Below, piece after piece: positions 33,600 to 41,880 of a DNA stretch of 64,000 nt. The DNA is from Longimicrobium terrae (GTDB taxonomy: Bacteria; Gemmatimonadota; Gemmatimonadetes; Longimicrobiales; Longimicrobiaceae): assembly GCF_014202995.1 (NCBI RefSeq), contig NZ_JACHIA010000006.1, positions 62,001 through 126,000 on the forward strand, read 5' to 3'. The translations under genes and the position numbers were made by a program. How positions within the stretch are numbered: position 1 is the stretch's first letter; each line of letters starts with the position of its first letter. Under the pieces are notes generated by a model. The model worked only from the letters and a program-made list of their open reading frames with translations, did not search any database and was not told where the DNA came from.

Positions 33600-35233
33600 C
33601 GGATCCGGATTCCCTGCACCCGGGCTTCGGCCCCGGGCGCGGCGAGTGCTTCGTCAAACCGCTCTTCACGCGTGCGGCGGTGGCTGAGCCCCGCCGCGAT
33701 CCCCACCGCCACCGCGCTGGCCAGCAGCTTGGCGCCGCCGTGCGCGGCAAAGGCCGTCGCCACGCCGGTGAGCGGAATCAAACGGATGCCGCCCAGCGTG
33801 GCCAGCCAGAACGGGATGCCCAGCAGCATGGCGATCCCCGTCAGCAGGGTTCGCTCAAACGCCCCCGTCTCCCGCGCGGCCGCGCTCAGCAGCTGCACGA
33901 TGAACAGCGTGTAGACGAGGACGATGCTCATGGTGCCCAGCCAGCCCCAGTGGGTGGCGATGGCGGTAATGTAGCCGTCGTCCGCCGCGTTGGGCGCCGT
34001 TTCGGCGTGGCCGCGGCCCGGGCCGGCGCCCAGCCATCCGCCTTCCAGCGTGTTGGCATCGAACAGCTTCATCTGGTGCAGCTTGGCCCCCCAGCGTTCC
34101 GCCTGCTCTTCCGTCATGGACGACGGATTCTGGTAGGGATGATACGCTAGTTCCAGACGCGTGGCGGACCGTTCATCCACCCGGAAGGCGGCGATCACCA
34201 GCACGGCCCACACCGCCAGCATCAGCCCCGCCCACCATCCGCGCCGCGTGCCGACGAGAAGCATGGCCGCCATGGATCCCGCGAGGACGATGGACAGGCC
34301 CAGCTCGCGGATGACCAGAAAGGGGATGACGGGCCCGGCGCCGTACAGAAACAGGTTCATCAGCCGGCGCGGCTCCAGCACGGCGCCGGGGCGGGCCAGG
34401 TTGTAGGCGTCTTCCGCCAGCGTGGCCGCCCAGATGGTGATGAATATCGGCAGAAACAGCTCCCACGGCGTCATCTTTCCCACCTTGCCCAGGCTGCTGA
34501 ACCCCATGGTCAGCACGAAGAAGACGGCCAGGGTGGGGAGGAAGGGAATCAGCCGGTGGTCTCGTATCCACCGCATCACCCGCGGCTCGCGCGCCAGCAT
34601 GAAGCCGGCGAGCAGGGCGAAGGGCGCCAGAAAGACGGAAAAATTCGCCGCCATGCGGGCAAAGAAGCCGCGCCCCTCCGTCTGCTGTGCCACGGCGCGG
34701 GCGAACGGGTCCGGCATGGGCGGCGGCGGGCCCTGGTACACGAGGGCCTTCTGCTCGTCCGTGTACGCCCGCTCGATGGTGCTGAGGCGCGCGCGCGTCG
34801 CCTTGGCATCGTTCGCCGCCGCCCGTCCGCCGGACGCCTGGTAGGCCGGATCGGTGAACAGCTGAAACTGCGACGGGCGCGTCAGGCAGAAGATCAGAAT
34901 CGGCAGCACCACCAGCGCCCACGAGCCGCGGTACTTGAGCGCGCGGAGGGCGACCAGGACGGCGATCCACGCGCCCAGCGCGATGCCGTCGCGGAAAAAG
35001 GTGCCGCCCGCGCCGCGCGAGGTGCCGTGCACGGGCCAGATCCCCGTGGCGATGCTCAGGTGCGCCAGGACGTAGAAGGCGGCGGCGATCAGCAGCCCCC
35101 ACCAGAGGAATCCGGGAAGCACCAGTCCCGCCTTGTGCTCCGCCGGGCGGTTGTGCTGCTTGACGGCGATGGTGACGCCCATGGGGCCCGCGCCCGCGGC
35201 GCGCCCCTTCCGGAACAGATCGCGAAGCGCCAT
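33596..35233 (-). CDS. RodA/FtsW/SpoVE (SEDS) family glycosyltransferase
   Basis: A polytopic SEDS protein, 545 residues, predicted to polymerise lipid II into glycan strands in the outer leaflet. About ten or more TM helices; recognisable blocks include LFLYGAGPVIPFLVIRELGLSIVLAG and the C-terminal DDGYITAIATHWGWLGTMSIVLVYTLFIVQL, equivalent to the conserved SEDS loop E-x-F-x-A and following helix, then LTGVATAFAAHGG (usual LTGV.LPF.SYGG). It is longer than E. coli RodA (370), mainly from an unusual 100-residue loop at about 125-220. The start ATG overlaps the PBP stop (TGATG), so the SEDS-PBP pair is translationally coupled. Confidence 0.88.
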   Translation of the reverse strand: MALRDLFRKGRAAGAGPMGVTIAVKQHNRPAEHKAGLVLPGFLWWGLLIAAAFYVLAHLSIATGIWPVHGTSRGAGGTFFRDGIALGAWIAVLVALRALKYRGSWALVVLPILIFCLTRPSQFQLFTDPAYQASGGRAAANDAKATRARLSTIERAYTDEQKALVYQGPPPPMPDPFARAVAQQTEGRGFFARMAANFSVFLAPFALLAGFMLAREPRVMRWIRDHRLIPFLPTLAVFFVLTMGFSSLGKVGKMTPWELFLPIFITIWAATLAEDAYNLARPGAVLEPRRLMNLFLYGAGPVIPFLVIRELGLSIVLAGSMAAMLLVGTRRGWWAGLMLAVWAVLVIAAFRVDERSATRLELAYHPYQNPSSMTEEQAERWGAKLHQMKLFDANTLEGGWLGAGPGRGHAETAPNAADDGYITAIATHWGWLGTMSIVLVYTLFIVQLLSAAARETGAFERTLLTGIAMLLGIPFWLATLGGIRLIPLTGVATAFAAHGGAKLLASAVAVGIAAGLSHRRTREERFDEALAAPGAEARVQGIRIR

Positions 35234-36819
35234 CAGCCGCCCCTCCGCGTGGAGGAAGCCTGCCGCGCGGGCTGCACGGGCGTTCCCGCCTCGCGCGCCA
35301 TGAAGCGCGTCATTTCCGCGGCGATGCGGGCGGGCATGCGGCCGCCCTGCCCGCCGTGCTGCAGGTAGACCACCACGCTGTAGCGGGCGCGCCCGTCCGG
35401 GCCGAACATCAGCCCCGCGAACCACGCGTCCGGATTGCGCGCGCCGGCCACGTCCGCCGTCCCCGTCTTGCCGCCCAGGTCCCACCCGGTACGCGCGATG
35501 ATGGCCTTGGCCACCTGCGCCGTCCCCGTGTCGACCACCGTCTTCATGGCGTTCTGCAGCCGGGCGGAGGTCGTCTGCTTCATGATGCGCCGCCCCTCCG
35601 CGCCTTCGCCCAGGCGCGCGGACTCCAGCGTGGGCTGCATCATCACCCCGTCATTGCCGATGGCCTGAATGAAGCGCGAAATCCCCATTGGCGTGGCGTC
35701 CACCGGGCCCTGGCCGATGGCAATCTGCCCGAGTTCGTGGTCGGTCAGCTTCGCGAGAAAGCGGACGCGGACCGGCGGCGGGGTCATGCGCTGGGTCCAC
35801 GCATCGCTGGCGGTGTTCCAGAAGTCGCGCGGCGGCGCGGGCGGCTTTCCCGTGTAGGTGACGAAGCCGAACTTCTGCAAGTCGTCGCGAATCGTCTCCA
35901 CCCCCAGCTGGCGGCGGAGAGCGAAGACCATGTTGACCGCCGCGGTATTGCAGCTGACGGTCAGCATCCCCGTGGGAACGGTCAGCGAGGCGTACTCGTG
36001 GCTTTCAAAGTTGCGGATGCGGGCGCGCCCCACCTGCACGTACGGCGGGCAGGACATGCGCGTCTCGCCTAGGTCGTGATCCCACCAGATGGCGCTGAAG
36101 GCCAGCTTGAAGACGGAGCCCGGCGGCGCGTAGTGCTTGATGCCGAAGGGCGGGTCCTCCGCGCGTCCCGTGGCCACGTAGCTCACCACGCCGCCGGTCT
36201 TTACGTCCTGGATGATGACCGTCCCGTTCAACCCGGTGGCGGTCAGCAGCGACCAGGCCTGGCGGGTGGGGTTGGCGCACAGCGTGAGCTGCATGTCCGT
36301 CCCCACGGGATGCAGCTCGCTGCGTTCGCGCAGGCTGCGCGGCTCGCGAAGCTGCCGGGCGAACAGGCGCTCCACCGTGTAGTCGCGGTCTTCCGCGCCG
36401 GTGCCGCCGCCGACCAGGTTCGCGCCGGCCTCGCCCAGGGCGTAGACGCGCTGCACCTCGCCGTCGCGCACGCCATAGCGGGCCAGGGCGTTGGCGGGCT
36501 CGCCGGTGCAGTCCATGATCCACCCGCGCACCTCGCCGCGGCTGCGCTCGGCCTCGCGCGGGTCTCCAAAGCGGCGCCACGCCATGCGGCCGGCCTCGAT
36601 CTGCTCCGCGTTCCACAGCAGGCGCGCGTGGCCGATGCCGTACACGGCGGCCAGCACCAGCATGCCGATGGCCAGGCGGATGGCCCAGCGCTCGCGGCGT
36701 TCGCGCATGGCCTGCATCATCCACCGCGACAGCGCGATCAGCGATCCGGCGCCGAACGCCAGCAGAACGGCCCGCAGCGCCCAGTCCAGCGCGGTGCCCA
36801 GAAACGGAATGTCGGGCAC
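35233..36819 (-). CDS. Class B penicillin-binding protein (PbpA-like transpeptidase)
   Basis: A D,D-transpeptidase that cross-links peptidoglycan; 528 residues. Two N-terminal hydrophobic segments (about 10-30 and 48-65) precede the periplasmic part. The catalytic triad motifs are complete: SVFK (nucleophile Ser235, Lys238), SCN (289-291) and KTG (451-453). The N-terminal non-catalytic domain is short, as in PbpA of the actinobacterial rodA-pbpA pair. The start is GTG 36819; the FHA stop lies one base away. It is coupled to the downstream SEDS gene, as expected for a SEDS-bPBP synthase. Confidence 0.92.
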   Translation of the reverse strand: MPDIPFLGTALDWALRAVLLAFGAGSLIALSRWMMQAMRERRERWAIRLAIGMLVLAAVYGIGHARLLWNAEQIEAGRMAWRRFGDPREAERSRGEVRGWIMDCTGEPANALARYGVRDGEVQRVYALGEAGANLVGGGTGAEDRDYTVERLFARQLREPRSLRERSELHPVGTDMQLTLCANPTRQAWSLLTATGLNGTVIIQDVKTGGVVSYVATGRAEDPPFGIKHYAPPGSVFKLAFSAIWWDHDLGETRMSCPPYVQVGRARIRNFESHEYASLTVPTGMLTVSCNTAAVNMVFALRRQLGVETIRDDLQKFGFVTYTGKPPAPPRDFWNTASDAWTQRMTPPPVRVRFLAKLTDHELGQIAIGQGPVDATPMGISRFIQAIGNDGVMMQPTLESARLGEGAEGRRIMKQTTSARLQNAMKTVVDTGTAQVAKAIIARTGWDLGGKTGTADVAGARNPDAWFAGLMFGPDGRARYSVVVYLQHGGQGGRMPARIAAEMTRFMAREAGTPVQPARQASSTRRGG

Positions 36820-36820
36820 G

Positions 36821-37597
36821 TCAGCCGCCCTGGGTAAGGCGAAGCACCGTGTTCCCCATCCGCACGGTGTCGCCGGCGTTCAACGGGCGCTCCTGGTGCG
36901 GGGGAATGGGCTGTTCGTTGACGTACGTGCGGTTCTTGGAGTCCAGATCCGTGACGGTCACCTGCCCGCCGCTGATGCGGAAGCGCGCATGGCGGCCGCT
37001 CATGTAGCGGTCGCCGGTGGCCTGCACGCCGGGTTCCGGCTTGCGGCCCACGATGACCTCGCCGTTGACGTGCAGCGGCTCGCGCAGCGTTTCGGAGCTT
37101 ACGACCTGCAGCACGGCGCCGCCGGACGAGGCGGGCGCTCCGTACGCGGGGGCCGGGGCTCCATACGTGGGCGCGGGTGCTCCGTAGGCCGGCGCGGGAG
37201 GAGCGGGGGCGGCGCGCGGCGGCTCCGGCACCAGCGCACGTTCGGCGCGCGGGGCGTTGCTGACAGCGGCGGGATCGGCGCGCGGCTCCTCCAGCCCCAG
37301 CGGCTTCACGTGGGCGAACTCGCGCTTGGTGTCCAGAAGGATCACCTCCACGCGCAGTCCCGCGCGGGCGATTCCGTTGTCCTGGGCCCACTGCGCGGCA
37401 AAGCGCCGCAGGTGATCCGCCTCGTCGCGGGCCCACATGGTGGGGCCCATGCCGGGCGGCATCAGGTCGGTGCTCACGTACACGCGCAGGTCCGGCGCGG
37501 TGCGGCGGTCGGCGTAGCGGCGCAGCGCCTCGCGGACGCCATCTTCCAGCTGATGGCGAAGGGTGGGGCGCAGGAGCTTGCGAAAAGCGTTGATCAT
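36821..37597 (-). CDS. FHA-domain protein (1), FhaA-like
   Basis: The first gene of the kinase/wall cluster; 258 residues, cytosolic. The N-terminal 100 residues (MINAFRKLLRPTLRHQLEDGVREALRRY..., APDLRVYVSTDLMPPG) resemble the DUF3662 domain of mycobacterial FhaA. A short linker with APAYGAPAPTYGAPAPAYGA repeats follows (tyrosine/Pro-rich, like FhaA's long Gly/Tyr linker). The C-terminal FHA domain (about 165-250) has VIVGRKP, the phosphate-binding SGRHARF and the SKNRTYVN loop. I chose ATG 37597 because the N-terminal domain begins there; the upstream frame runs through a repeat. Confidence 0.88.
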   Translation of the reverse strand: MINAFRKLLRPTLRHQLEDGVREALRRYADRRTAPDLRVYVSTDLMPPGMGPTMWARDEADHLRRFAAQWAQDNGIARAGLRVEVILLDTKREFAHVKPLGLEEPRADPAAVSNAPRAERALVPEPPRAAPAPPAPAYGAPAPTYGAPAPAYGAPASSGGAVLQVVSSETLREPLHVNGEVIVGRKPEPGVQATGDRYMSGRHARFRISGGQVTVTDLDSKNRTYVNEQPIPPHQERPLNAGDTVRMGNTVLRLTQGG

Positions 37598-37754
37598 CGC
37601 GGTCCGGTTGCGGGGTTCGGCCCGACGGAATGCCGCAATATCAGGACCGGGCCCATTAGCGGGCAAGCGGTCCGGGCTTTCCGGGGTACGATGCTGGACG
37701 GAGAGCGTGCTTCCGCCGCGTCGCGGGGGAGGACGCGGAGGCGCCACGGAGGTC

Positions 37755-37985
37755 ACTCTGACGGAGAAACGGCGGCGGCGGTTTCACGCGGAGGTGGCGG
37801 AGGGACGCGGGGGAACAACAACAGCGACGGAAGGGCCTCACACAGAGACACAGAGACGCAGAGGGAGGAACAGGAGAACGGAGGATGTGTGATTTCGAGC
37901 GAGGACCATCCCTGTTCGTTTCCCCCGCGACCTCCGCGACCCCCGCGGCCTCCGCGTGAGGGCAGTTTGCGGACTCGGGAGATGA
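37755..37985. repeat. Family G-type palindromic block, copy 3 (diverged)
   Basis: TTCACGCGGAGGTGGCGGAGG on the left and CCTCCGCGTGAGGGCAGTTTGCGG on the right form the outer inverted repeat, with CACAGAGACACAGAGACGCAG in the middle. It is related to the 16365 and 19775 copies. There is no gene in 37598-38044. Confidence 0.75.
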
Positions 37986-37991
37986 ACGGCA

Positions 37992-38024
37992 GACCGCCCG
38001 CGGGACAGAATCCCGCGGGCGGTC
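37992..38024 (-). terminator. Hairpin terminator after SpoIID-like gene
   Basis: A 14-bp stem GACCGCCCGCGGGA / TCCCGCGGGCGGTC with a 5-base loop, 20 bases beyond the stop at 38045; there is little T after it. Confidence 0.72.
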
Positions 38025-38044
38025 CGTTTGTCATCTACCGAAGT

Positions 38045-39670
38045 TCAGTACCAGCGGACCAGGTCGATGCCCTGATAGTAGTGGTGCAGAATGGCTTCGT
38101 AGCCGTCGCCCTTGGCCGCCATGCCCACGGCGCCGGTCTGGCTCAGCCCCACGCCGTGCCCAAAGCCGCCACCGTACGCCTCAAAGCCCGTCACCTCGCC
38201 CGTTTTGCGGTTGATCACGGGGTCGATGACGAACAGCGTACTGAGCAGATTGGTGGGCGCGCCGCTGGCGTTGATGTAGCGCAGCGAGCCGCGGACGTGG
38301 TCCTTGGTGTCCACGAAGGTGCCCGCGTCGGTGACGTACTCGATGCGCAGCACGCGGCCGCTGTTGGAGCGCTCCGTCACGTTGATGGCCAGCACGCGGC
38401 CCACCGGCTGGCCGGCGTAGTCGGAGATCACGCGCGAAATCTCCGCCGCGCTCCACTCGAACGTCCAGCGGTGATAGCGCGCCCAGTCCGCCTCGTAGTC
38501 GCCGTTGCGCTTGCCGCGCAGGCGGAACGGGTTGACGGGATTCCGCAGCGAATCCAGCACGGTCTGCGCGTTGCCGCGCTCGTGGTCGATCACGCCGCGC
38601 AGGTACGGAAGCGCGGCGGAGTTGTACACGTCCTCGTTGTTGGCCGTCCATCCGCCGCTGGTGGAGTGGAACAGCGCCTGAATCAGCTTGCCGCCGTACG
38701 CGGCCACGATGCCGGCGGTCTCATCCACGGCCTGGTTGCTGAGCGGGTGCTCGCCCGCCACGCCGCCGTACACCTGGTCGGCGGTGGTGGCCAGCAGGTC
38801 ATATCCGTCCGACGAACGCTTGCCCAGCCCGGAGAGCGCGTAGGTGCGCGCGGCGACGGCCTGCGCCTTTTGCGCTTCCAGTTCCGGCCACAGGGCGGGC
38901 GACAGTTCGTACGGCAGCACGCCGTACAGGTACTGCTCCAGGGGAAGCTGGTTGATGCCGGCCAGCGTGCCCGCGCTGTTCAGCCGCACCTCGGCCGTGC
39001 CGCGGTACGCCGCGCCGTTGATGGTGACGCGCTCGTCGCTGGAGGTGAGCCGCACCGGGCCGGTGCTGGTGACCGTGCCGGCGCTGGTCTGCACGCGGTA
39101 GCGGGTGACGCCGGTGGTGACGGTGACCACCTTCCAGAAGGCGTCGGCGGCGGCCAGGTTCTGCGCCACCAGCTGGTTCTTGTAGGCGGTGCGCGCGGCG
39201 AAGTTGCTGGCCGGCGGCGGCGCGAACTCGCCGATGTACAGGCGCGTGCACCCGGCCGCGGGCACCGGCTCCAGCATCGTGGGGTGCCCCAGCGCCTGCG
39301 CGGCGGCGGCGCGCGATTCCACCGCGGAGGTCGAGCCGCACATCACCTGAAGGCGGTAGACGCTGGTGCTGACAGAGCCGGTTTCCAGCGTCACCGTGGC
39401 CTGCACGCCGCCGGTTCCCGACAGGAGCGTGGTGTTCGCGGTGAGGTCGGTGAGGGTCCAGTCCGCCGCGCTGCCCAGCGTTACGCTCGCGGCGGCGGGC
39501 ACCACGCCGATGCGGATGGATCCGTTGAACGCGGTGGCGCTCACATCGCGCGCATTGCCCTCCAGCGGCGCGGCCGAGGGGCCCAGCGGACCGTCATCGG
39601 CGCAGGCGGCGAGCGCCGCGGCCAGTACGAGCGCGGGGAGAATGCGGAGTTTGTTCCTGATGGCGGACAC
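38045..39670 (-). CDS. SpoIID/LytB-domain lipoprotein
   Basis: A 541-residue predicted lipoprotein with a SpoIID/LytB domain, a family that includes glycan-strand lytic transglycosylases. GTG 39670 starts a short lipoprotein signal (RILPALVLAAALAAC). A beta-rich N-terminal region (about 50-130) and a SPOR-like middle (YKNQLVAQNLAAADAFWKVVTV) come first. The SpoIID core follows with PLEQYLYGVLPYELSPALWPELEAQKAQAVAARTYAL (catalytic-type Glu in YELSP), FHSTSGGWTANNEDVY and, at the C-terminus, GGGFGHGVGLSQTGAVGMA. There is no ATG in frame near the signal, so a GTG start is required. The family is best known from sporulation, but non-spore-formers use it in septal wall turnover. Confidence 0.9.
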   Translation of the reverse strand: MSAIRNKLRILPALVLAAALAACADDGPLGPSAAPLEGNARDVSATAFNGSIRIGVVPAAASVTLGSAADWTLTDLTANTTLLSGTGGVQATVTLETGSVSTSVYRLQVMCGSTSAVESRAAAAQALGHPTMLEPVPAAGCTRLYIGEFAPPPASNFAARTAYKNQLVAQNLAAADAFWKVVTVTTGVTRYRVQTSAGTVTSTGPVRLTSSDERVTINGAAYRGTAEVRLNSAGTLAGINQLPLEQYLYGVLPYELSPALWPELEAQKAQAVAARTYALSGLGKRSSDGYDLLATTADQVYGGVAGEHPLSNQAVDETAGIVAAYGGKLIQALFHSTSGGWTANNEDVYNSAALPYLRGVIDHERGNAQTVLDSLRNPVNPFRLRGKRNGDYEADWARYHRWTFEWSAAEISRVISDYAGQPVGRVLAINVTERSNSGRVLRIEYVTDAGTFVDTKDHVRGSLRYINASGAPTNLLSTLFVIDPVINRKTGEVTGFEAYGGGFGHGVGLSQTGAVGMAAKGDGYEAILHHYYQGIDLVRWY

Positions 39671-39920
39671 GGCGATCCAGAGTGCGGGGGAACGACGGAT
39701 TTCGCGCGCGGGGGTGCGCACGGGAGGTCCCAACAGGTACTGCGGAGGGTTGATGAAAGTCAACGGCCGGAGGCGCCCGGCGAGCCGGGCGATTGCACGC
39801 AAGATAATACGCGACAGCAGTTTGACCAACCCGCGCGCATCTGGTTCTTGATCGCCGGCGCGGAAACGGATGAGTTGCCGCAACTGCGTGGATGATCCAG
39901 GCGCGGAGGGCGGAGTTCGC

Positions 39921-39986
39921 GGGCGGCCCCCACCCGGGCCGGCACCACCGGCCCACCCTCCCCCAAAAAAGACTGGGGGAGGGTTG
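39921..39986. repeat. Family C repeat, copy 4 (inverted)
   Basis: Same orientation and sequence as 24075-24140. Confidence 0.82.
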
Positions 39987-40041
39987 GCGCGGGCGGAGAG
40001 TTCGGTGCGTGCTGGAGATTGCCCGGTGTGAGCGAATGGCG

Positions 40042-40121
40042 TTGAGCGAATAAATCCGCCGCTCAAACAGCGGGAAGCCCCGACTCGTGGCCGCTGACGC
40101 GTCCACGATCGGGGCTTCAAC
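40042..40121. repeat. Family A palindromic cassette, copy 6
   Basis: TTGAGCGAATAAATCCGCCG start, GATCGGGGCTTCAACTGC end. Confidence 0.82.
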
Positions 40122-40266
40122 TGCGTCGAAGATCGCGAGACGGCACCGAACTCACCTCCGCACCGAACGGCTCCCCCTCCCCCGCTTGCGGGGCGAGGGG
40201 GCTGGGGGGAGGGGGGAGGGGGGCGCCCGCCGTCGCACCGAACCATCCGAAGCGCACGATAATGGG

Positions 40267-40335
40267 GTGTGCTCCCTCTCCCACATCCGTTCGTGGGAGA
40301 GGGTCGTCGTGCGCAGCACGCGGGGTGAGGGCCAC
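40267..40335. repeat. Family B repeat, copy 5
   Basis: Same as 3465-3537, 32 bases before the racemase stop. Confidence 0.85.
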
Positions 40336-40367
40336 CGCGGCCGCCCGCCGATCGTCATCCGCCCCGA

Positions 40368-41069
40368 TCAGCCATCCCCATCCAGCAGATGATCCACGGC
40401 GGCGCGGGCGTGGGCGGCGGTCGTGTCGAAGTCCGGCAGCGGCGCCTCGCCGGGGCGGATCAGGAGCGCGATCTCCGTGCATCCCAGGATCACCGCGTCC
40501 GCCCCGCGCCCACGCAGCCGCTCGATGATGCGCAGATACTCGTTTCGCGACTCGTCCCGAACCACGCCGCGGCACAGTTCCTCGTAGATCACGCGGTGCA
40601 CCGCCGCGCGGTCGTCCTCGTCCGGAATGATCGTGTCCACGCCGAAGCGGGCGGCCAGGCGCTCGCGCCAGAAGGGAAACTCCATCGTGTAGCGCGTCCC
40701 CAGCAGCGCCGGACGCCGCACGCCCGCGGCCCGCAGCGCCTCGCCCGTGGGATCCACGATGTGCAGCAGCGGAATGCGCACCGCCGCCTGCACCTGTTCC
40801 GCCACGTGGTGCATGGTATTGGCGCAGATCAGCAGCGCCGTCGCGCCCGCGCGTTCCAGTCCAACGGCCGCTCCCGCGAGCACGTCGCCCGCGCCGGCCC
40901 AGTCGCCCGCCGCCTGCAGTTCCGCGATCCGCGCGAAGTCAAAGCTGTGCAGCAGGATGGACGCCGAATGCAGCCCTCCCCGCCGCTCCGCCACGCCCCG
41001 GTTGATGAGCCGGTAATAATCCGCCGTGGATTCCCAGCTCATCCCGCCCAGCATCCCGATCGTTCGCAA
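40368..41069 (-). CDS. Aspartate/glutamate racemase family protein
   Basis: A PLP-independent amino-acid racemase, 233 residues, cytosolic. The two catalytic cysteines are visible in ICANTMHHVAEQV (about residue 82) and VILGCTEIALLI (about 191); the N-terminal RTIGMLGGMSWESTADYY motif is diagnostic. D-amino acids made by this family feed peptidoglycan or signalling. No ATG fits the conserved start. TTG 41069 has GGGAGG five bases upstream and gives the usual M-R-T-I-G beginning; TTG 41090 is a weaker alternative. Aspartate is the likelier substrate by family resemblance, but this is not certain. Confidence 0.88.
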   Translation of the reverse strand: MRTIGMLGGMSWESTADYYRLINRGVAERRGGLHSASILLHSFDFARIAELQAAGDWAGAGDVLAGAAVGLERAGATALLICANTMHHVAEQVQAAVRIPLLHIVDPTGEALRAAGVRRPALLGTRYTMEFPFWRERLAARFGVDTIIPDEDDRAAVHRVIYEELCRGVVRDESRNEYLRIIERLRGRGADAVILGCTEIALLIRPGEAPLPDFDTTAAHARAAVDHLLDGDG

Positions 41070-41106
41070 TCCGCCCTCCCGGCGCGGCAAGGTGGGGCGC
41101 GGAAGA

Positions 41107-41661
41107 TCAATCCTCCCGCAGCAATCCTACGTCAAACATCCCATCCGTCACCCGAATGGCCGGCCGTTCGGCGGTGGCGGATGACCAGCACGTGCCCGTG
41201 CCGCTGAAGTTGCCCCTCACGCGGTTCTTTGTCCGCAACCGGATGGCCAGCACTCCCTCGGACATCTCGCACGCGTAGGTCTCGCGGCCCGCACCCACGT
41301 CGGAAAGAGTGATGACCATGCGATTGCACGACGACGTGCACTCCGGATCGAGGTGCGCGGTTCCCGTCACCAGGTCCTTCACGGTGATGAAGACACCTCC
41401 GGGAGTCGGGTCGCCGGCCACGGCATGGATTTCGGTCTGGCTCGTACCGCGAGCGACTCCGCCGGCCCATGGTCCCGACTGCCCCTGCAGGCGCGGAAAC
41501 CCCCGTGCCGCGAAGCTGCCGTTGAAGTCCGGGCTGGCGCTCTCGTAGCGAAAGGAGAGGATTCCCACGCTCTTTTCCGGCGCCACGCTGATGGGGTCCG
41601 CACAGCCGCTCAGCCCCGCGACGCCGCACAGGACCAGAAACCTGAAGATTCGCTCTCGCAA
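41107..41661 (-). CDS. Small lipoprotein of unknown function (paralogue A)
   Basis: A 184-residue predicted lipoprotein; the hydrophobic FRFLVLCGVAGLSGC ends in a lipobox. The mature part contains two or three Cys pairs (ECTSSC, YACEM, GTCWSS) and ends in RVTDGMFDVGLL. It shares its plan with the gene at 41881-42441: SVGILSFRYES versus VGRVAFTYSV, DPECTSSC versus PDCDESC, RETYACEMSEG versus ERAYVCEITQG, and GNFSGTGTC versus GTFSGTGNC. The start is uncertain: TTG 41661 fits the signal sequence, while ATG 41784 would add 41 residues. Function unknown. Confidence 0.65.
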   Translation of the reverse strand: MRERIFRFLVLCGVAGLSGCADPISVAPEKSVGILSFRYESASPDFNGSFAARGFPRLQGQSGPWAGGVARGTSQTEIHAVAGDPTPGGVFITVKDLVTGTAHLDPECTSSCNRMVITLSDVGAGRETYACEMSEGVLAIRLRTKNRVRGNFSGTGTCWSSATAERPAIRVTDGMFDVGLLRED

Positions 41662-41880
41662 CGGAACTCTGCCGGGTGGCGGGAGATGTATCGGCAGATC
41701 GCCATCCACCGCGATCTGCCTCGCGAGATGGCGGATCAACCATCCCGGGCCGCCGATGATAACCCGGCTCGGAGCTTCCTCCAAGAGGCGGCCAGATACG
41801 ATAATTTCCCGCCTCCACCGCTCTCCGGCAACGCCGCGGCCGCAACGGAGTGCAGTTCGGCCGATGGCGGGAACCGCCCG

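Larger units (their letters stand above)
39671..40367. other. Repeat-filled intergenic region
   Basis: No gene is seen. After an AT-richer stretch with ATAATA at 39804-39809 (a possible minus-strand -10 for the SpoIID-like gene; the -35 is poor), it holds family C inverted, family A, a CT-rich hairpin block (about 40166-40228) and family B. Confidence 0.7.

Noticed and set aside
36491-39895. 1134-codon plus-strand frame
   Set aside because: Antisense to the PBP, FHA and SpoIID-like genes and crosses a repeat block; no recognisable protein features.
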